In this document: in pieces, positions 1 to 6,535 of the stretch
Numbering within the stretch: position 1 is the stretch's first letter
How the letters are laid out: each line of letters starts with the position of its first letter
Source: an uncultured Veillonellaceae bacterium
GTDB taxonomy: Bacteria > Bacillota > Negativicutes > Veillonellales > Negativicoccaceae
DNA length: 6,576 nt
NCBI GenBank assembly: GCA_947254705.1
Contig: CAMYCX010000065.1
Span: 1-6,576 of the forward strand
Reading direction: 5' to 3'
The notes under the pieces: model-generated
Database searches by the model: none
What the model was told of the DNA's origin: nothing
What the model saw: only the letters and a program-made list of their open reading frames with translations
Translations under genes and position numbers: made by a program

Positions 1-52
1 CAGAGGACTGAAAATCCTCGTGTCGGCAGTTCGATTCTGCCCTGAGGCACCA
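1..52 (+). tRNA. tRNA-Phe (GAA), 3' part only
   Basis: The anticodon arm (stem 3-7 with 15-19) carries the loop CTGAAAA, giving anticodon GAA at 10-12, which reads Phe codons. The T arm pairs 25-29 with 37-41 around the loop TTCGATT. The 3' acceptor strand is 42-48, with discriminator A49 and an encoded CCA at 50-52. The 5' acceptor strand and D arm lie before the window, so the gene is partial because the contig starts inside it. Confidence 0.95.
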
Positions 53-57
53 TTTGT

Positions 58-132
58 GCGGAAATAGCTCAGTGGTAGAGCATCGCCTTGCCAAGGCGAG
101 GGTCGCGAGTTCGAATCTCGTTTTCCGCTCCA
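58..132 (+). tRNA. tRNA-Gly (GCC)
   Basis: This is a complete cloverleaf. The acceptor GCGGAAA (58-64) pairs with TTTCCGC (122-128), the discriminator is T129 and the encoded CCA is at 130-132. The anticodon stem 83-87 pairs with 95-99 around TTGCCAA, giving anticodon GCC at 90-92. The T stem is 105-109 with 117-121 and contains one G-T wobble. It starts only 5 nt after tRNA-Phe, so the two belong to one precursor transcript. Confidence 0.98.
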
Positions 133-136
133 GTGT

Positions 137-211
<75 letters not shown>

Positions 212-220
212 CTTTTATTT

Positions 221-309
221 GCCGGGGTGGCGGAACAGGCAGACGCAACGGACTTAAAATCCGTCGAATTGAAAAATTCGTACCGGTTCGATTCCGGTCC
301 TCGGCACCA
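221..309 (+). tRNA. tRNA-Leu (UAA)
   Basis: This is a class II tRNA with a long variable arm that folds on itself (CGAATT/AATTCG, about 264-279). The acceptor GCCGGGG (221-227) pairs with CCTCGGC (299-305), the discriminator is A306 and CCA is encoded at 307-309. The anticodon loop CTTAAAA (253-259) gives TAA at 255-257. It is the last gene of the tRNA cluster, 9 nt after tRNA-Cys. Confidence 0.98.
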
Positions 310-346
310 ACAGCATATTCAGAACAGCGTATACTTGGGATTTAAC

Positions 347-405
347 TCAAGGCATATGAAAACACACTTCCTCCCAAAAAGGAAGTGTGTTTTCATATGC
401 CTTGA
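347..405. terminator. Perfect 25-bp inverted repeat, likely bidirectional terminator
   Basis: Positions 347-371 are the exact reverse complement of 381-405, separated by a 9-nt loop (372-380, TCCCAAAAA). The inner part has the form of an intrinsic terminator on both strands: an AAAA run, a stem CACACTTCC/GGAAGTGTG, then TTTT. The element lies between the tRNA operon on the + strand and the 3' end of rqcH on the - strand, where a shared terminator is expected. Oddities are that the pairing continues another 8 bp beyond the short T tract and that no longer T tract follows on either strand. A small mobile repeat is an alternative reading. Confidence 0.65.
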
Positions 406-499
406 CCACTTTAACGGTGTAATTTGACATCAATCAGTAAAGCAAACGAGTGTACTCTTGTTTTGTAGTAAATATGTCCGGAAGAAGATTAGATGCAGT

Positions 500-2221
500 T
501 TAGAAGTCAGCATTTTTTTCTAACGTTATTTTGCAGGGCGTTACGGTTAATGTTCGATAGTTGATATAGCGAACAAATCCAGGAGGAGAGTTCCTGGGTT
601 TTTGGACATTTTTTTTCGCAGTGTAGTCAACGGCAACCTTATAATCTGTTTTAGCACGTGAATGACCGGCCGCCAATTGGGCGGCATAAGTAATCGCCTT
701 GTCGGTAAAATGATTTCCGGCAGAAGCAAATAAAATAACATGTGATCCGGGCACACCTTTAGCGTGGAACCACATATCTTGCGGGCCGGCGACTTTCATA
801 GTAAGTTGATCATTTTGCGTGTTGTTTTTACCTATACCAATACGAAAGCCGTCATAGTTTATATATGTGATATCAGATGAAGTTTTCCTGGATTGCGGTT
901 TCTGATGTTTTTCGGGGTATTGTGAATTAAATTCATGCATAATGTCGCTTAATTCGGTCGGTGTGAGTGGTTCGCGGAGAAAATATCCCAGCGAACTCAA
1001 GTAATCACATTCCCTCTGAACTGAATCTAATCGTTCGTCAATTATTTTTGCGCGTCGTTTGAGACGTGCGTACTGATGATAATAACGTTGGCTATTATGG
1101 GACATACTTTTGCCGGGAATGATGGGAATCGTAATCGGGGGTGTATTAGGGAGTAATAAATTATCAACGGTGATTGCACTTTTATATGATATAGGTAAGT
1201 AGGAATATATTGCTAAAAGATCACCATACTCTTTGGTGCGTTTTCGTTTCGTGGTTTCTTCTTTTTCATTCAAAATTTTTTGATATTTTCGTTTTGCATG
1301 CTTATATCGTTGTTCTACCTTTTTTCGTAATACGGTTTGTTTATAAGAGTTTGTAGATTCAGGCATAGTGCCTATATGAAAAAACAAATCATTGGCGGTC
1401 GTGTAAGATGATATTGCTTTTACAGTTTTATTTAAAGATAAAGGAGAACACCATGTTTTATTTCCCGTATGGTATAAATAGACTGTATCAAAAGAGTATA
1501 GTTCATTGCGCCATAAGCTGAACTGATGAAGGATTCTAGTTTGAAGGGCAGACGAAAGAGTTTTCCATGTCACGTTATTTAGATCGATTTGGGTGGCGGC
1601 GGATAACTCATTGATCAAAGGTTGAGAAAGGCCGTTAAATAATTGGAACAAATGTTGTTGTACGGGATAAGTAGTGGGATTGAATAAGATGGTATTCAAC
1701 TCATTATTATCGAAATCGGACCAGTTCATTTTTTCACTGTGCAACGGAAGTCGATATAGCTCTTGTGGCCGTAATGTGCGATGAGAAAAGTCACGGGAGG
1801 TAAGTAGATCAATAATAGTGTTGTTTTGTGTCAAAATCAGGTTTGGCAGAGAAGCGATACATTCGTAATATAAACGCCTTGTTACAATTTTTCCATTGTC
1901 TTCAATCCGAGAAAATGTCATACATACAATTTTATCGGCATGAATTTGATTTATGTCAGTCAGGCGAGCCCCCGATAAATATTTACGGAGGGTCATACAA
2001 AATCTTCCTGCGGTCTCATTTTCGTTTTCCATCTTTTTAGAAAGAATATATAAGAGTGGTGTAGGTTGTAAAGACAATGTTAAATATTTAATCTGTTGAT
2101 CCGTTTGCAGAGAGAACTCAAAACAAAAAATATCTTTTTGGTGAATTTGCAAAATGCGCGATTGTAAAAATTGGCGGCTCCATTTTGTCCACCGAGTGAA
2201 CATAGTGCTTTCAATATTCAT
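500..2221 (-). CDS. rqcH: RqcH / NFACT family ribosome quality control protein
   Basis: This 573-residue protein has the usual length of bacterial Rqc2 homologues (formerly called fibronectin-binding FbpA/YloA). The family binds stalled 50S subunits carrying peptidyl-tRNA and directs C-terminal alanine tailing, which marks the peptide for degradation. Domains in order are a divergent NFACT-N region (about 1-180, with MFT near residue 7 and GRFCMTLRKYL at 72-82), a helix-hairpin-helix stretch (about 191-213), two coiled-coil segments (about 291-332 and 378-412), and NFACT-R (about 451-565, with GKNNTQND at 464-471, DMWFHAKGVPGSHV at 482-495 and VDYTAKKNVQKP at 531-542). The start ATG is supported by AAGGGAG 6 nt upstream and by alignment with the family N-terminus. 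Oddities are that the LDG-like motif near the N-terminus is absent and that the family DR motif reads DK at residues 96-97. It is a single-gene unit, convergent with the tRNAs and divergent from dapF. Confidence 0.92.
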   Translation of the reverse strand: MNIESTMFTRWTKWSRQFLQSRILQIHQKDIFCFEFSLQTDQQIKYLTLSLQPTPLLYILSKKMENENETAGRFCMTLRKYLSGARLTDINQIHADKIVCMTFSRIEDNGKIVTRRLYYECIASLPNLILTQNNTIIDLLTSRDFSHRTLRPQELYRLPLHSEKMNWSDFDNNELNTILFNPTTYPVQQHLFQLFNGLSQPLINELSAATQIDLNNVTWKTLSSALQTRILHQFSLWRNELYSFDTVYLYHTGNKTWCSPLSLNKTVKAISSYTTANDLFFHIGTMPESTNSYKQTVLRKKVEQRYKHAKRKYQKILNEKEETTKRKRTKEYGDLLAIYSYLPISYKSAITVDNLLLPNTPPITIPIIPGKSMSHNSQRYYHQYARLKRRAKIIDERLDSVQRECDYLSSLGYFLREPLTPTELSDIMHEFNSQYPEKHQKPQSRKTSSDITYINYDGFRIGIGKNNTQNDQLTMKVAGPQDMWFHAKGVPGSHVILFASAGNHFTDKAITYAAQLAAGHSRAKTDYKVAVDYTAKKNVQKPRNSPPGFVRYINYRTLTVTPCKITLEKNADF

Positions 2222-2262
2222 ATACTACTCCCTTATTTATAGTTAAAGAATATGCTACATTA

Positions 2263-2291
2263 ATTATACAAAAAATGGGATTAATTACCAA
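2263..2291 (-). promoter_or_regulatory. Predicted sigma-A type promoter for rqcH
   Basis: Read on the - strand, TTGGTA (+ coordinates 2286-2291) and a perfect TATAAT (2263-2268) are separated by 17 bp. The -35 box matches 4 of 6 consensus bases. Transcription would start near 2256, giving a leader of roughly 35 nt that includes the ribosome binding site AAGGGAG at 2228-2234. Confidence 0.6.
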
Positions 2292-2312
2292 TCAGCATTA
2301 CCCAAAAAAATA

Positions 2313-2321
2313 TGGTAAAAT
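2313..2321 (+). promoter_or_regulatory. Possible extended -10 promoter for the dapF operon
   Basis: TGG followed by TAAAAT (2316-2321) resembles an extended -10 element (TGn-TATAAT). No good -35 box lies 16-18 bp upstream (CAGCAT at 2293-2298 with 17-bp spacing is weak). The start site would be near 2328, only about 16 nt before the dapF start and just ahead of its ribosome binding site. It lies back to back with the rqcH promoter. Confidence 0.4.
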
Positions 2322-2343
2322 AGTGAAAATAGGAGGTTTTGGC

Positions 2344-3180
2344 GTGAAATTTATGAAATGGCACGGTTTAGGAAACGATTTCATTATTATTGATTGCCGC
2401 CACGAAGATAATTTTATTACCGACAAAACGGCGATAGCGATGTGTGATCGTCATACCGGAATCGGTGCGGACGGCCTGGTACAGGTGTTACCTGCGAAAA
2501 CCGAGACAGCTGCTGCTGAAATGAGAATTTACAATGCGGACGGAACTATAGCGGAAATGTGCGGCAATGCATTGCGATGTGTAGCATTGATGCTGGCCGA
2601 GGACAGCGGTCGTATGGAGCCACTACAAATTGATACTGCAGTAGGAACACTAAAGACAGTGTTTTCTTTTGATCCAAATCAATCGTCTACGCTGATAACT
2701 GTGAATATGGGTGTTCCCGGATTGCGACGTAGTGACATCGGTATTGACGAGGATGGAGATCAGCTTGCGGAAAACATAATATTGGAAGTCGCCGGAAAAC
2801 CTCTCATATTTACAGGTGTTTCAATGGGGAATCCGCATGTAGTCACATTTCTTTCCGATGTTGAATGCATTTCGCTAGAGTGTTGGGGGGCAGAAGTGGA
2901 GATGATGCCCGTCTTCACGCGTCAAACAAATGTAGAGTTTGTTGAAGTGGGCCCTGAAGGTTTGCGGATGCGTGTATGGGAACGGGGAGTTGGTGTAACC
3001 AAGGCATGCGGTACGGGTGCTTGTGCGGCTATGGTAGCGGCTGTACAAAACGGATTCATACAGAATCAGGCAGAGGTTATCCTAGATGGCGGATCTCTTT
3101 GGATTGAGTGGAACGGGGAAGATACACCTGTTTATATGACAGGAACAGCAGTACACGTATATAATGGAGTCGTTGAATAA
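2344..3180 (+). CDS. dapF: Diaminopimelate epimerase
   Basis: The enzyme converts LL-diaminopimelate to the meso form, the penultimate step of lysine synthesis and the source of the peptidoglycan cross-linking residue. It is cytoplasmic and cofactor-free, and it uses a pair of cysteines. Both are visible: C73 in AEMCGNALRC and C222 in KACGTGACA. Other family blocks are HGLGNDF (7-13), the NADGT block near 64-68 and MGNPH (161-165). I chose the GTG at 2344 because AGGAGG (2331-2336) sits 7 nt upstream and the product then begins with the family-typical MKFxKxHGLGNDF. This gives 278 residues, normal for DapF. An upstream ATG at 2275 would add 23 residues with no homology and would overlap the promoter region. 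It is the first gene of the operon, with remA 19 nt downstream. Confidence 0.95.
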   Translation: MKFMKWHGLGNDFIIIDCRHEDNFITDKTAIAMCDRHTGIGADGLVQVLPAKTETAAAEMRIYNADGTIAEMCGNALRCVALMLAEDSGRMEPLQIDTAVGTLKTVFSFDPNQSSTLITVNMGVPGLRRSDIGIDEDGDQLAENIILEVAGKPLIFTGVSMGNPHVVTFLSDVECISLECWGAEVEMMPVFTRQTNVEFVEVGPEGLRMRVWERGVGVTKACGTGACAAMVAAVQNGFIQNQAEVILDGGSLWIEWNGEDTPVYMTGTAVHVYNGVVE

Positions 3181-3199
3181 AACAAAGGAGATGGTGACA

Positions 3200-3463
3200 A
3201 TGGATGTAACATTGGTGAATATCGGATTCGGTAATATGGTATCGGCCGGTCGTATTATGGCGATTATCAGCCCCGATTCCGCACCGGTCAAGCGCAGAAT
3301 ACAGGAATCAAGAGAGAGCGGTGTATTAATTGATGCGACCTATGGCAGAAAGACACGAGCTGTATTAATCATGGACAGTGGACAAATTATTTTATCGGCC
3401 ATTCAGCCGGAAACAATCGCGAATCGTTTATTGGAACGGACATTGTGGAGTGAAGACGAATAA
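3200..3463 (+). CDS. remA: RemA-like DNA-binding regulator (DUF370 family)
   Basis: This 87-residue protein matches RemA/DUF370 along its whole length: NIGFGNMVSAGR (7-18), SPDSAPVKRRI (24-34), LIDATYGRKTRAV (43-55) and ILSAIQPETIANRL near the C-terminus. In Bacillus subtilis RemA activates extracellular matrix and osmoprotection genes and forms ring-shaped oligomers that bind DNA. R18 and P29, positions where mutations disable the Bacillus protein, are both present, as is the basic patch R50-K51. The start at 3200 matches the family N-terminus (MDxxLxNIGFGN) and has AAAGGAG (3184-3190) upstream with a 9-nt spacer. An in-frame ATG at 3191 abuts the Shine-Dalgarno sequence and is unlikely. The gene lies between dapF and gmk. 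The remA-gmk-rpoZ-coaBC order is common in Firmicutes, but the target genes in this organism are unknown. Confidence 0.9.
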   Translation: MDVTLVNIGFGNMVSAGRIMAIISPDSAPVKRRIQESRESGVLIDATYGRKTRAVLIMDSGQIILSAIQPETIANRLLERTLWSEDE

Positions 3464-3482
3464 GCGATAATCGGGAGGAATT

Positions 3483-4124
3483 ATGGCGGACGAAGGAATT
3501 TTACTGGTTGTGTCGGGGCCATCGGGGGCAGGTAAGGGAACTATTTGCAATGCACTTCGCAAATTACATCCGGAAATTTGTTATTCTGTTTCGGCAACGA
3601 CTCGAGCACCGCGTACAGGAGAGATTGACGGTGTCAGTTATTTTTTTACGGGAGAACAAAAATTTCGTGAGATGATCAAGGCCGACGCATTTTTGGAGTA
3701 TGCTAAGGTTTATGATAATTATTACGGAACGCCGAAAAAGCAGGTTTTGGATTTAGTTTCCCAAGGACAAACGGTTCTTTTGGAAATTGATATTCAAGGT
3801 GCCATGCAGGTAAAAGATAAATACCCTAAAGGTATTTTTGTTTATATTGTTCCGCCGTCGTTAGCGGAGCTTTCCTATCGATTGTATACACGTGATACGG
3901 ACTCAAAAGATGTCATCCGGAAGCGCTTGGATAAAGTGACAGATGAGCTGGCATTGGCACATCAATATGACTACATTGTAGTAAATGACGAACTGCCGGA
4001 TGCTGTTGATAAAGTACGAGCAATTATGATGGCAGAGCGCTGTAAATTGGCTCGCAATCGAGAACGAATTAATACTGTTTTTAAAAAATATATTTGTGAG
4101 GAGGTACATCATCATGATGATTGA
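3483..4124 (+). CDS. gmk: Guanylate kinase
   Basis: The enzyme phosphorylates GMP to GDP using ATP. It is needed for GTP/dGTP supply and for recycling guanine nucleotides. The P-loop GPSGAGKG lies at 12-19. The GMP-binding region SATTRAPRTGEIDGVSYFF spans 37-55, followed by EYAKVYDNYYGTP (72-84), EIDIQGA (101-107) and the arginine-bearing lid region (about 133-149, RLYTRDTDSKDVIRKRL). The YDYIVVND block near the end (162-169) is typical. At 213 residues it is slightly longer than usual. The extra tail EEVHHHDD is encoded by the bases that carry the rpoZ ribosome binding site and start codon. The start ATG has GGGAGG (3473-3478) 4 nt upstream. The gene begins 19 nt after remA and overlaps rpoZ by 11 nt. 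Confidence 0.96.
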   Translation: MADEGILLVVSGPSGAGKGTICNALRKLHPEICYSVSATTRAPRTGEIDGVSYFFTGEQKFREMIKADAFLEYAKVYDNYYGTPKKQVLDLVSQGQTVLLEIDIQGAMQVKDKYPKGIFVYIVPPSLAELSYRLYTRDTDSKDVIRKRLDKVTDELALAHQYDYIVVNDELPDAVDKVRAIMMAERCKLARNRERINTVFKKYICEEVHHHDD

Positions 4125-4323
4125 ACCGACAATTGGAGAATTGCTAGAAGTAGTCAGCAATAAATATATTTTGGTTACGCTTGCGGCCAAGCGGGCGAGA
4201 GAGCTGACAGAAGATGCATCACCATTGGTGCCACCGCATCATGATAAGCCGACGACTATTGCGTTACGGGAGATTGCTGCACGGAAACTAAAATATCAAA
4301 TTGCAGAAGAGGTTTGGCGATGA
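4114..4323 (+). CDS. rpoZ: DNA-directed RNA polymerase omega subunit
   Basis: Omega is a small subunit that helps assemble and stabilise RNA polymerase by clamping the beta-prime subunit. The 69-residue product shows the family pattern: MIEPTIGELL at the start, KYxLVxLAAKRARELT (17-32) as the conserved core, and KPTTIALREIAARKL (45-59). The ATG at 4114 is preferred because GAGGAGGT (4098-4105) lies 8 nt upstream and the protein then starts MMIEP, as relatives do. The next ATG (4117) is also possible, and a GTG at 4096 would precede the ribosome binding site. It overlaps the end of gmk by 11 nt, and its stop codon overlaps the coaBC start (ATGA), so translation of all three is probably coupled. 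Confidence 0.94.
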   Translation: MMIEPTIGELLEVVSNKYILVTLAAKRARELTEDASPLVPPHHDKPTTIALREIAARKLKYQIAEEVWR

Positions 4324-5528
4324 ATACGTTGCAAGGAAAGCGCGTTCTTCTCGGCGTAACAGCAGGAATTTCTGTGTATAAAGCGTTGGATTTAGTTCGA
4401 CAATTACGCAAAGAAGGTGCTGAGGTTCGCGTAATTATGACTAAAAATGCAACGCACATAATTTCTCCATTGGCTTTTCGCGAGCTTTCCGCCAACCCTG
4501 TTTCTGTCGATATGTGGGCGGAAGTCCCTCATTGGAATGTGGAGCATATTGCATTGGCTAATTGGGCAGATGTATTTTTAATTGCACCAGCAACAGCCAA
4601 TTGCATTGGTAAAATTGCCAACGGAATTGCCGATGACATGCTGACAACGACGGTAATGGCGACAATAGTTCCGGTTGTGATTGTTCCAGCGATGAATACG
4701 AACATGTACGAAAACTTGATTGTTCAGGAAAATCTGAAGCGTTTACAGCAAAACGGATATATCGTTTTAGAACCTGATCAAGGAGAAATGGCTTGTGGAA
4801 CTTGCGGTAAAGGTCGCCTCCCCGAAAATTTTCATATTGTCTTTACAGTTCAGCAAGTGTTAAGTGAACATTTACTTGCGGGTGTACGTGTATTGGTGAC
4901 GGCGGGAGGAACGCGTGAGCCCATTGATCCGGTGCGATTTATCGGTAACCGCTCCAGTGGTAAGATGGGATATGCATTGGCTAGAGAGGCCGCTCGACAG
5001 GGGGCAGACGTTACGTTAATCAGCACTACCGACAAGTTGACGGAACCTCCAACCGTTAACATTTTATATGTGTCCAGCGCACTGGAAATGAAGGCAGCTG
5101 TGGATAAAATTTATGAAGATATGGACATTGTTATTAAAGCAGCTGCAGTTGCCGATTACCGACCGGACATTGTTGCGGATCATAAGATTAAGAAGACTTC
5201 TGATAGTTTATATTTGACATTGACCCAAAATCCGGATATTTTATATAATCTGGGGCAACGGAAAACACATCAGGTACTGGTTGGTTTTGCAGCTGAAACT
5301 CGCGATGTAGTCAAATACGGGATGGAAAAGTTGCGCCATAAAAATTTGGATATTTTAGTGGCCAATGATGTTTCTCAGCCTGGTGCAGGGTTTAATACGG
5401 AAACGAATATTGTGACACTGCTTTATCCCGATCACGAGCCAGAATCTCTGGCGCAAATGCAAAAACAGGAAGTGGCGGACATTATCATTCGGAGAGCGGC
5501 AGAATGCTTTTCTCGCTTGCGTAAGTAA
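4320..5528 (+). CDS. coaBC: Bifunctional phosphopantothenoylcysteine decarboxylase / phosphopantothenate-cysteine ligase
   Basis: This enzyme catalyses two consecutive steps of coenzyme A synthesis: joining of cysteine to 4'-phosphopantothenate (CoaB), then FMN-dependent decarboxylation to 4'-phosphopantetheine (CoaC). The N-terminal CoaC domain (about 1-185) shows GVTAGISVYKA (12-22), the catalytic His in EHIALANWAD (H76), IAPATANCIGKIANG (88-102), PAMNTNMY (123-130) and the lid cysteine motif MACGTCGKGR (157-166). The C-terminal CoaB domain shows VLVTAGGTREPIDPVRFIGN (191-210), RSSGKMG, AAVADYRP (275-282), K289 in DHKIKK, and KNLDILVAND (341-350). At 402 residues its length is normal. The ATG at 4320 overlaps the rpoZ stop as ATGA and has AGAAGAGG upstream. 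A TTG at 4314 would add only two residues. Confidence 0.96.
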   Translation: MNTLQGKRVLLGVTAGISVYKALDLVRQLRKEGAEVRVIMTKNATHIISPLAFRELSANPVSVDMWAEVPHWNVEHIALANWADVFLIAPATANCIGKIANGIADDMLTTTVMATIVPVVIVPAMNTNMYENLIVQENLKRLQQNGYIVLEPDQGEMACGTCGKGRLPENFHIVFTVQQVLSEHLLAGVRVLVTAGGTREPIDPVRFIGNRSSGKMGYALAREAARQGADVTLISTTDKLTEPPTVNILYVSSALEMKAAVDKIYEDMDIVIKAAAVADYRPDIVADHKIKKTSDSLYLTLTQNPDILYNLGQRKTHQVLVGFAAETRDVVKYGMEKLRHKNLDILVANDVSQPGAGFNTETNIVTLLYPDHEPESLAQMQKQEVADIIIRRAAECFSRLRK

Positions 5529-5545
5529 GAAAAAATCATTACAAT
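5517..5545 (+). promoter_or_regulatory. Predicted promoter for metK
   Basis: TTGCGT (5517-5522) and TACAAT (5540-5545) are separated by 17 bp. The -35 box lies within the last codons of coaBC. The predicted start, near 5552, falls just before the first strand of riboswitch helix P1 (5556), as expected for an S-box leader. An overlapping TATAAA at 5545-5550 would place the start inside P1 and fits less well. Confidence 0.6.
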
Positions 5546-5555
5546 ATAAATACGA

Positions 5556-5646
5556 CTCATCCAGAGTAGTTGAGGGAACGGCCCAATGATGCTACAGCAA
5601 CCGTTCGATCGGTGCTAATTCCGACAGTGATTGACTGACAGATGAG
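5556..5646 (+). promoter_or_regulatory. SAM-I (S-box) riboswitch aptamer
   Basis: This is an RNA that binds S-adenosylmethionine and controls the downstream metK. P1 pairs CTCATC (5556-5561) with GATGAG (5641-5646). P2 uses GTAG (5566-5569) with CTAC (5592-5595). Between them lie the conserved GAGGGA (5572-5577) and GGCCC (5580-5584) blocks, followed by the conserved AGCAACC stretch (5596-5602). P3 is ACCG/CGGT (5600-5603 with 5610-5613), followed by GGTGCTAATTCC (5611-5622), the core joining motif of S-boxes. P4 is CAGT/ACTG (5625-5628 with 5634-5637). Position, order and downstream gene all agree with the SAM-I class. Confidence 0.96.
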
Positions 5647-5660
5647 GGAAAATCCCTCAT
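5642..5660 (+). promoter_or_regulatory. Antiterminator hairpin of the SAM riboswitch
   Basis: ATGAGGGA (5642-5649) can pair perfectly with TCCCTCAT (5653-5660) across an AAA loop. It uses the 3' strand of aptamer helix P1 and the 5' arm of the terminator, so it excludes both. Without SAM this hairpin would form and let transcription continue into metK. Confidence 0.85.
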
Positions 5661-5674
5661 AGGAGGGATTTTTT
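5649..5674 (+). terminator. Riboswitch-controlled intrinsic terminator before metK
   Basis: AATCCCTC (5651-5658) pairs with GAGGGATT (5663-5670) around a 4-nt loop, extendable by two A-T pairs at the base, and runs into a six-T tract (5669-5674). When SAM holds P1 closed, the 5' arm is free to form this terminator, which stops transcription before metK. Confidence 0.93.
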
Positions 5675-5697
5675 GTGTATACAGCAAAGGAGATAGT

Positions 5698-6535
5698 ATG
5701 AAAAATAAAATGTTTTTTACATCCGAGTCCGTAACTGAAGGACATCCGGATAAAATCGCAGACCAAATCTCAGATGCTATTTTAGATGCGATTTTAGAGC
5801 AAGATCCGAATGGACGCGTTGCGTGTGAAACTGTTGTCAATACCGGTATGGTGCATGTTGTGGGCGAAATTTCAACATCATGCTATATAGATATACCGCA
5901 AATTATTCGTCATACGGTTTGTGAAATCGGTTACACGGACGCCTCATTCGGATTTGATGGGAATACCTGCGGAATTTTAGTTTCCATTGATGAACAGTCC
6001 TCGGATATTGCACAGGGGGTTGATCAGTCGTTGGAAATTAAGGAAGATAGCAAAGATGATTTGGACTTAATCGGCGCCGGCGATCAGGGAATGATGTTCG
6101 GTTTTGCAGTAAGAGAAACGCCTGAATTAATGCCGCTTCCTATTTCGCTAGCGCATCGTATGGCACGTCGTCTTGCCGAAAAGCGCAAGTCACGTGAAAT
6201 TGCATATTTACGTCCTGACGGTAAAACGCAAGTAACGGTGGAGTATGATGATGGAAAACCAAAGCGAATTGACACGGTGGTTGTCTCTGTTCAGCATGAG
6301 CCTGGCATCGATCAAGATCAGATTTATCATGATATTTTGAAAGAAGTGATTGAACCGATATTGCCGACAGATATGTATGATTCAGAAACAAAAATTTATA
6401 TTAATCCGACGGGGCGATTTGTAATTGGTGGGCCTCAAGGCGATTCAGGACTCACTGGGCGAAAAATTATCGTCGATACTTACGGGGGGATGGCTCGTCA
6501 TGGTGGCGGGGCTTTTTCAGGGAAAGATCCGACAA
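5698..6535 (+). CDS. metK: S-adenosylmethionine synthetase, 3'-truncated by contig end
   Basis: MetK makes S-adenosylmethionine from methionine and ATP in the cytoplasm. AAAGGAG (5686-5692) lies 5 nt before the ATG. Visible motifs are GHPDK (15-19) in the ATP site, the GAGDQGMMFGFA signature (126-137), NPTGRFVIGGPQGDSGLTGRK (236-256, methionine/ATP region) and the glycine-rich GGGAFSGKD (269-277). About 279 residues are genuine against a family length near 390-400, so roughly the last 110-120 residues are missing. The reading frame stays open to the window end, but from 6536 it reads sequencing adapter. The residues after GKDPT (TVSYTHLTLPTKPY) are therefore not MetK, whose relatives continue with KV and a conserved C-terminal domain. 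It is regulated by the SAM riboswitch immediately upstream. Confidence 0.96.

Noticed and set aside
424..452. TTGACA at 424-429 as the -35 box of a + strand promoter
   Set aside because: No acceptable -10 box lies 16-18 bp downstream (CGAGTG at the 17-bp position), and it would fire into the 3' end of the oppositely oriented rqcH.
443..465. Weak hairpin (CAAACGAG ... CTCTTGTTTTG) as the rqcH terminator
   Set aside because: Only a few contiguous pairs with a bulge and no proper T tract. The palindrome at 347-405 is a far better candidate.
1828..2040. A + strand reading frame of about 70 codons inside rqcH, and similar antisense frames within dapF, gmk, coaBC and metK
   Set aside because: All are shadows of well-supported genes on the other strand, with no ribosome binding sites or recognisable domains.
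3879..3929. Unusual lid sequence in guanylate kinase (RLYTRDTDS)
   Set aside because: The position after the second Arg varies among functional Gmk proteins, and the arginines themselves are present.
4689..4712. Tyr instead of Trp in the CoaC PxMNxxMW motif
   Set aside because: The motif reads PAMNTNMY, but Tyr at this position also occurs in well-characterised CoaBC proteins such as that of E. coli, so it is not unusual.
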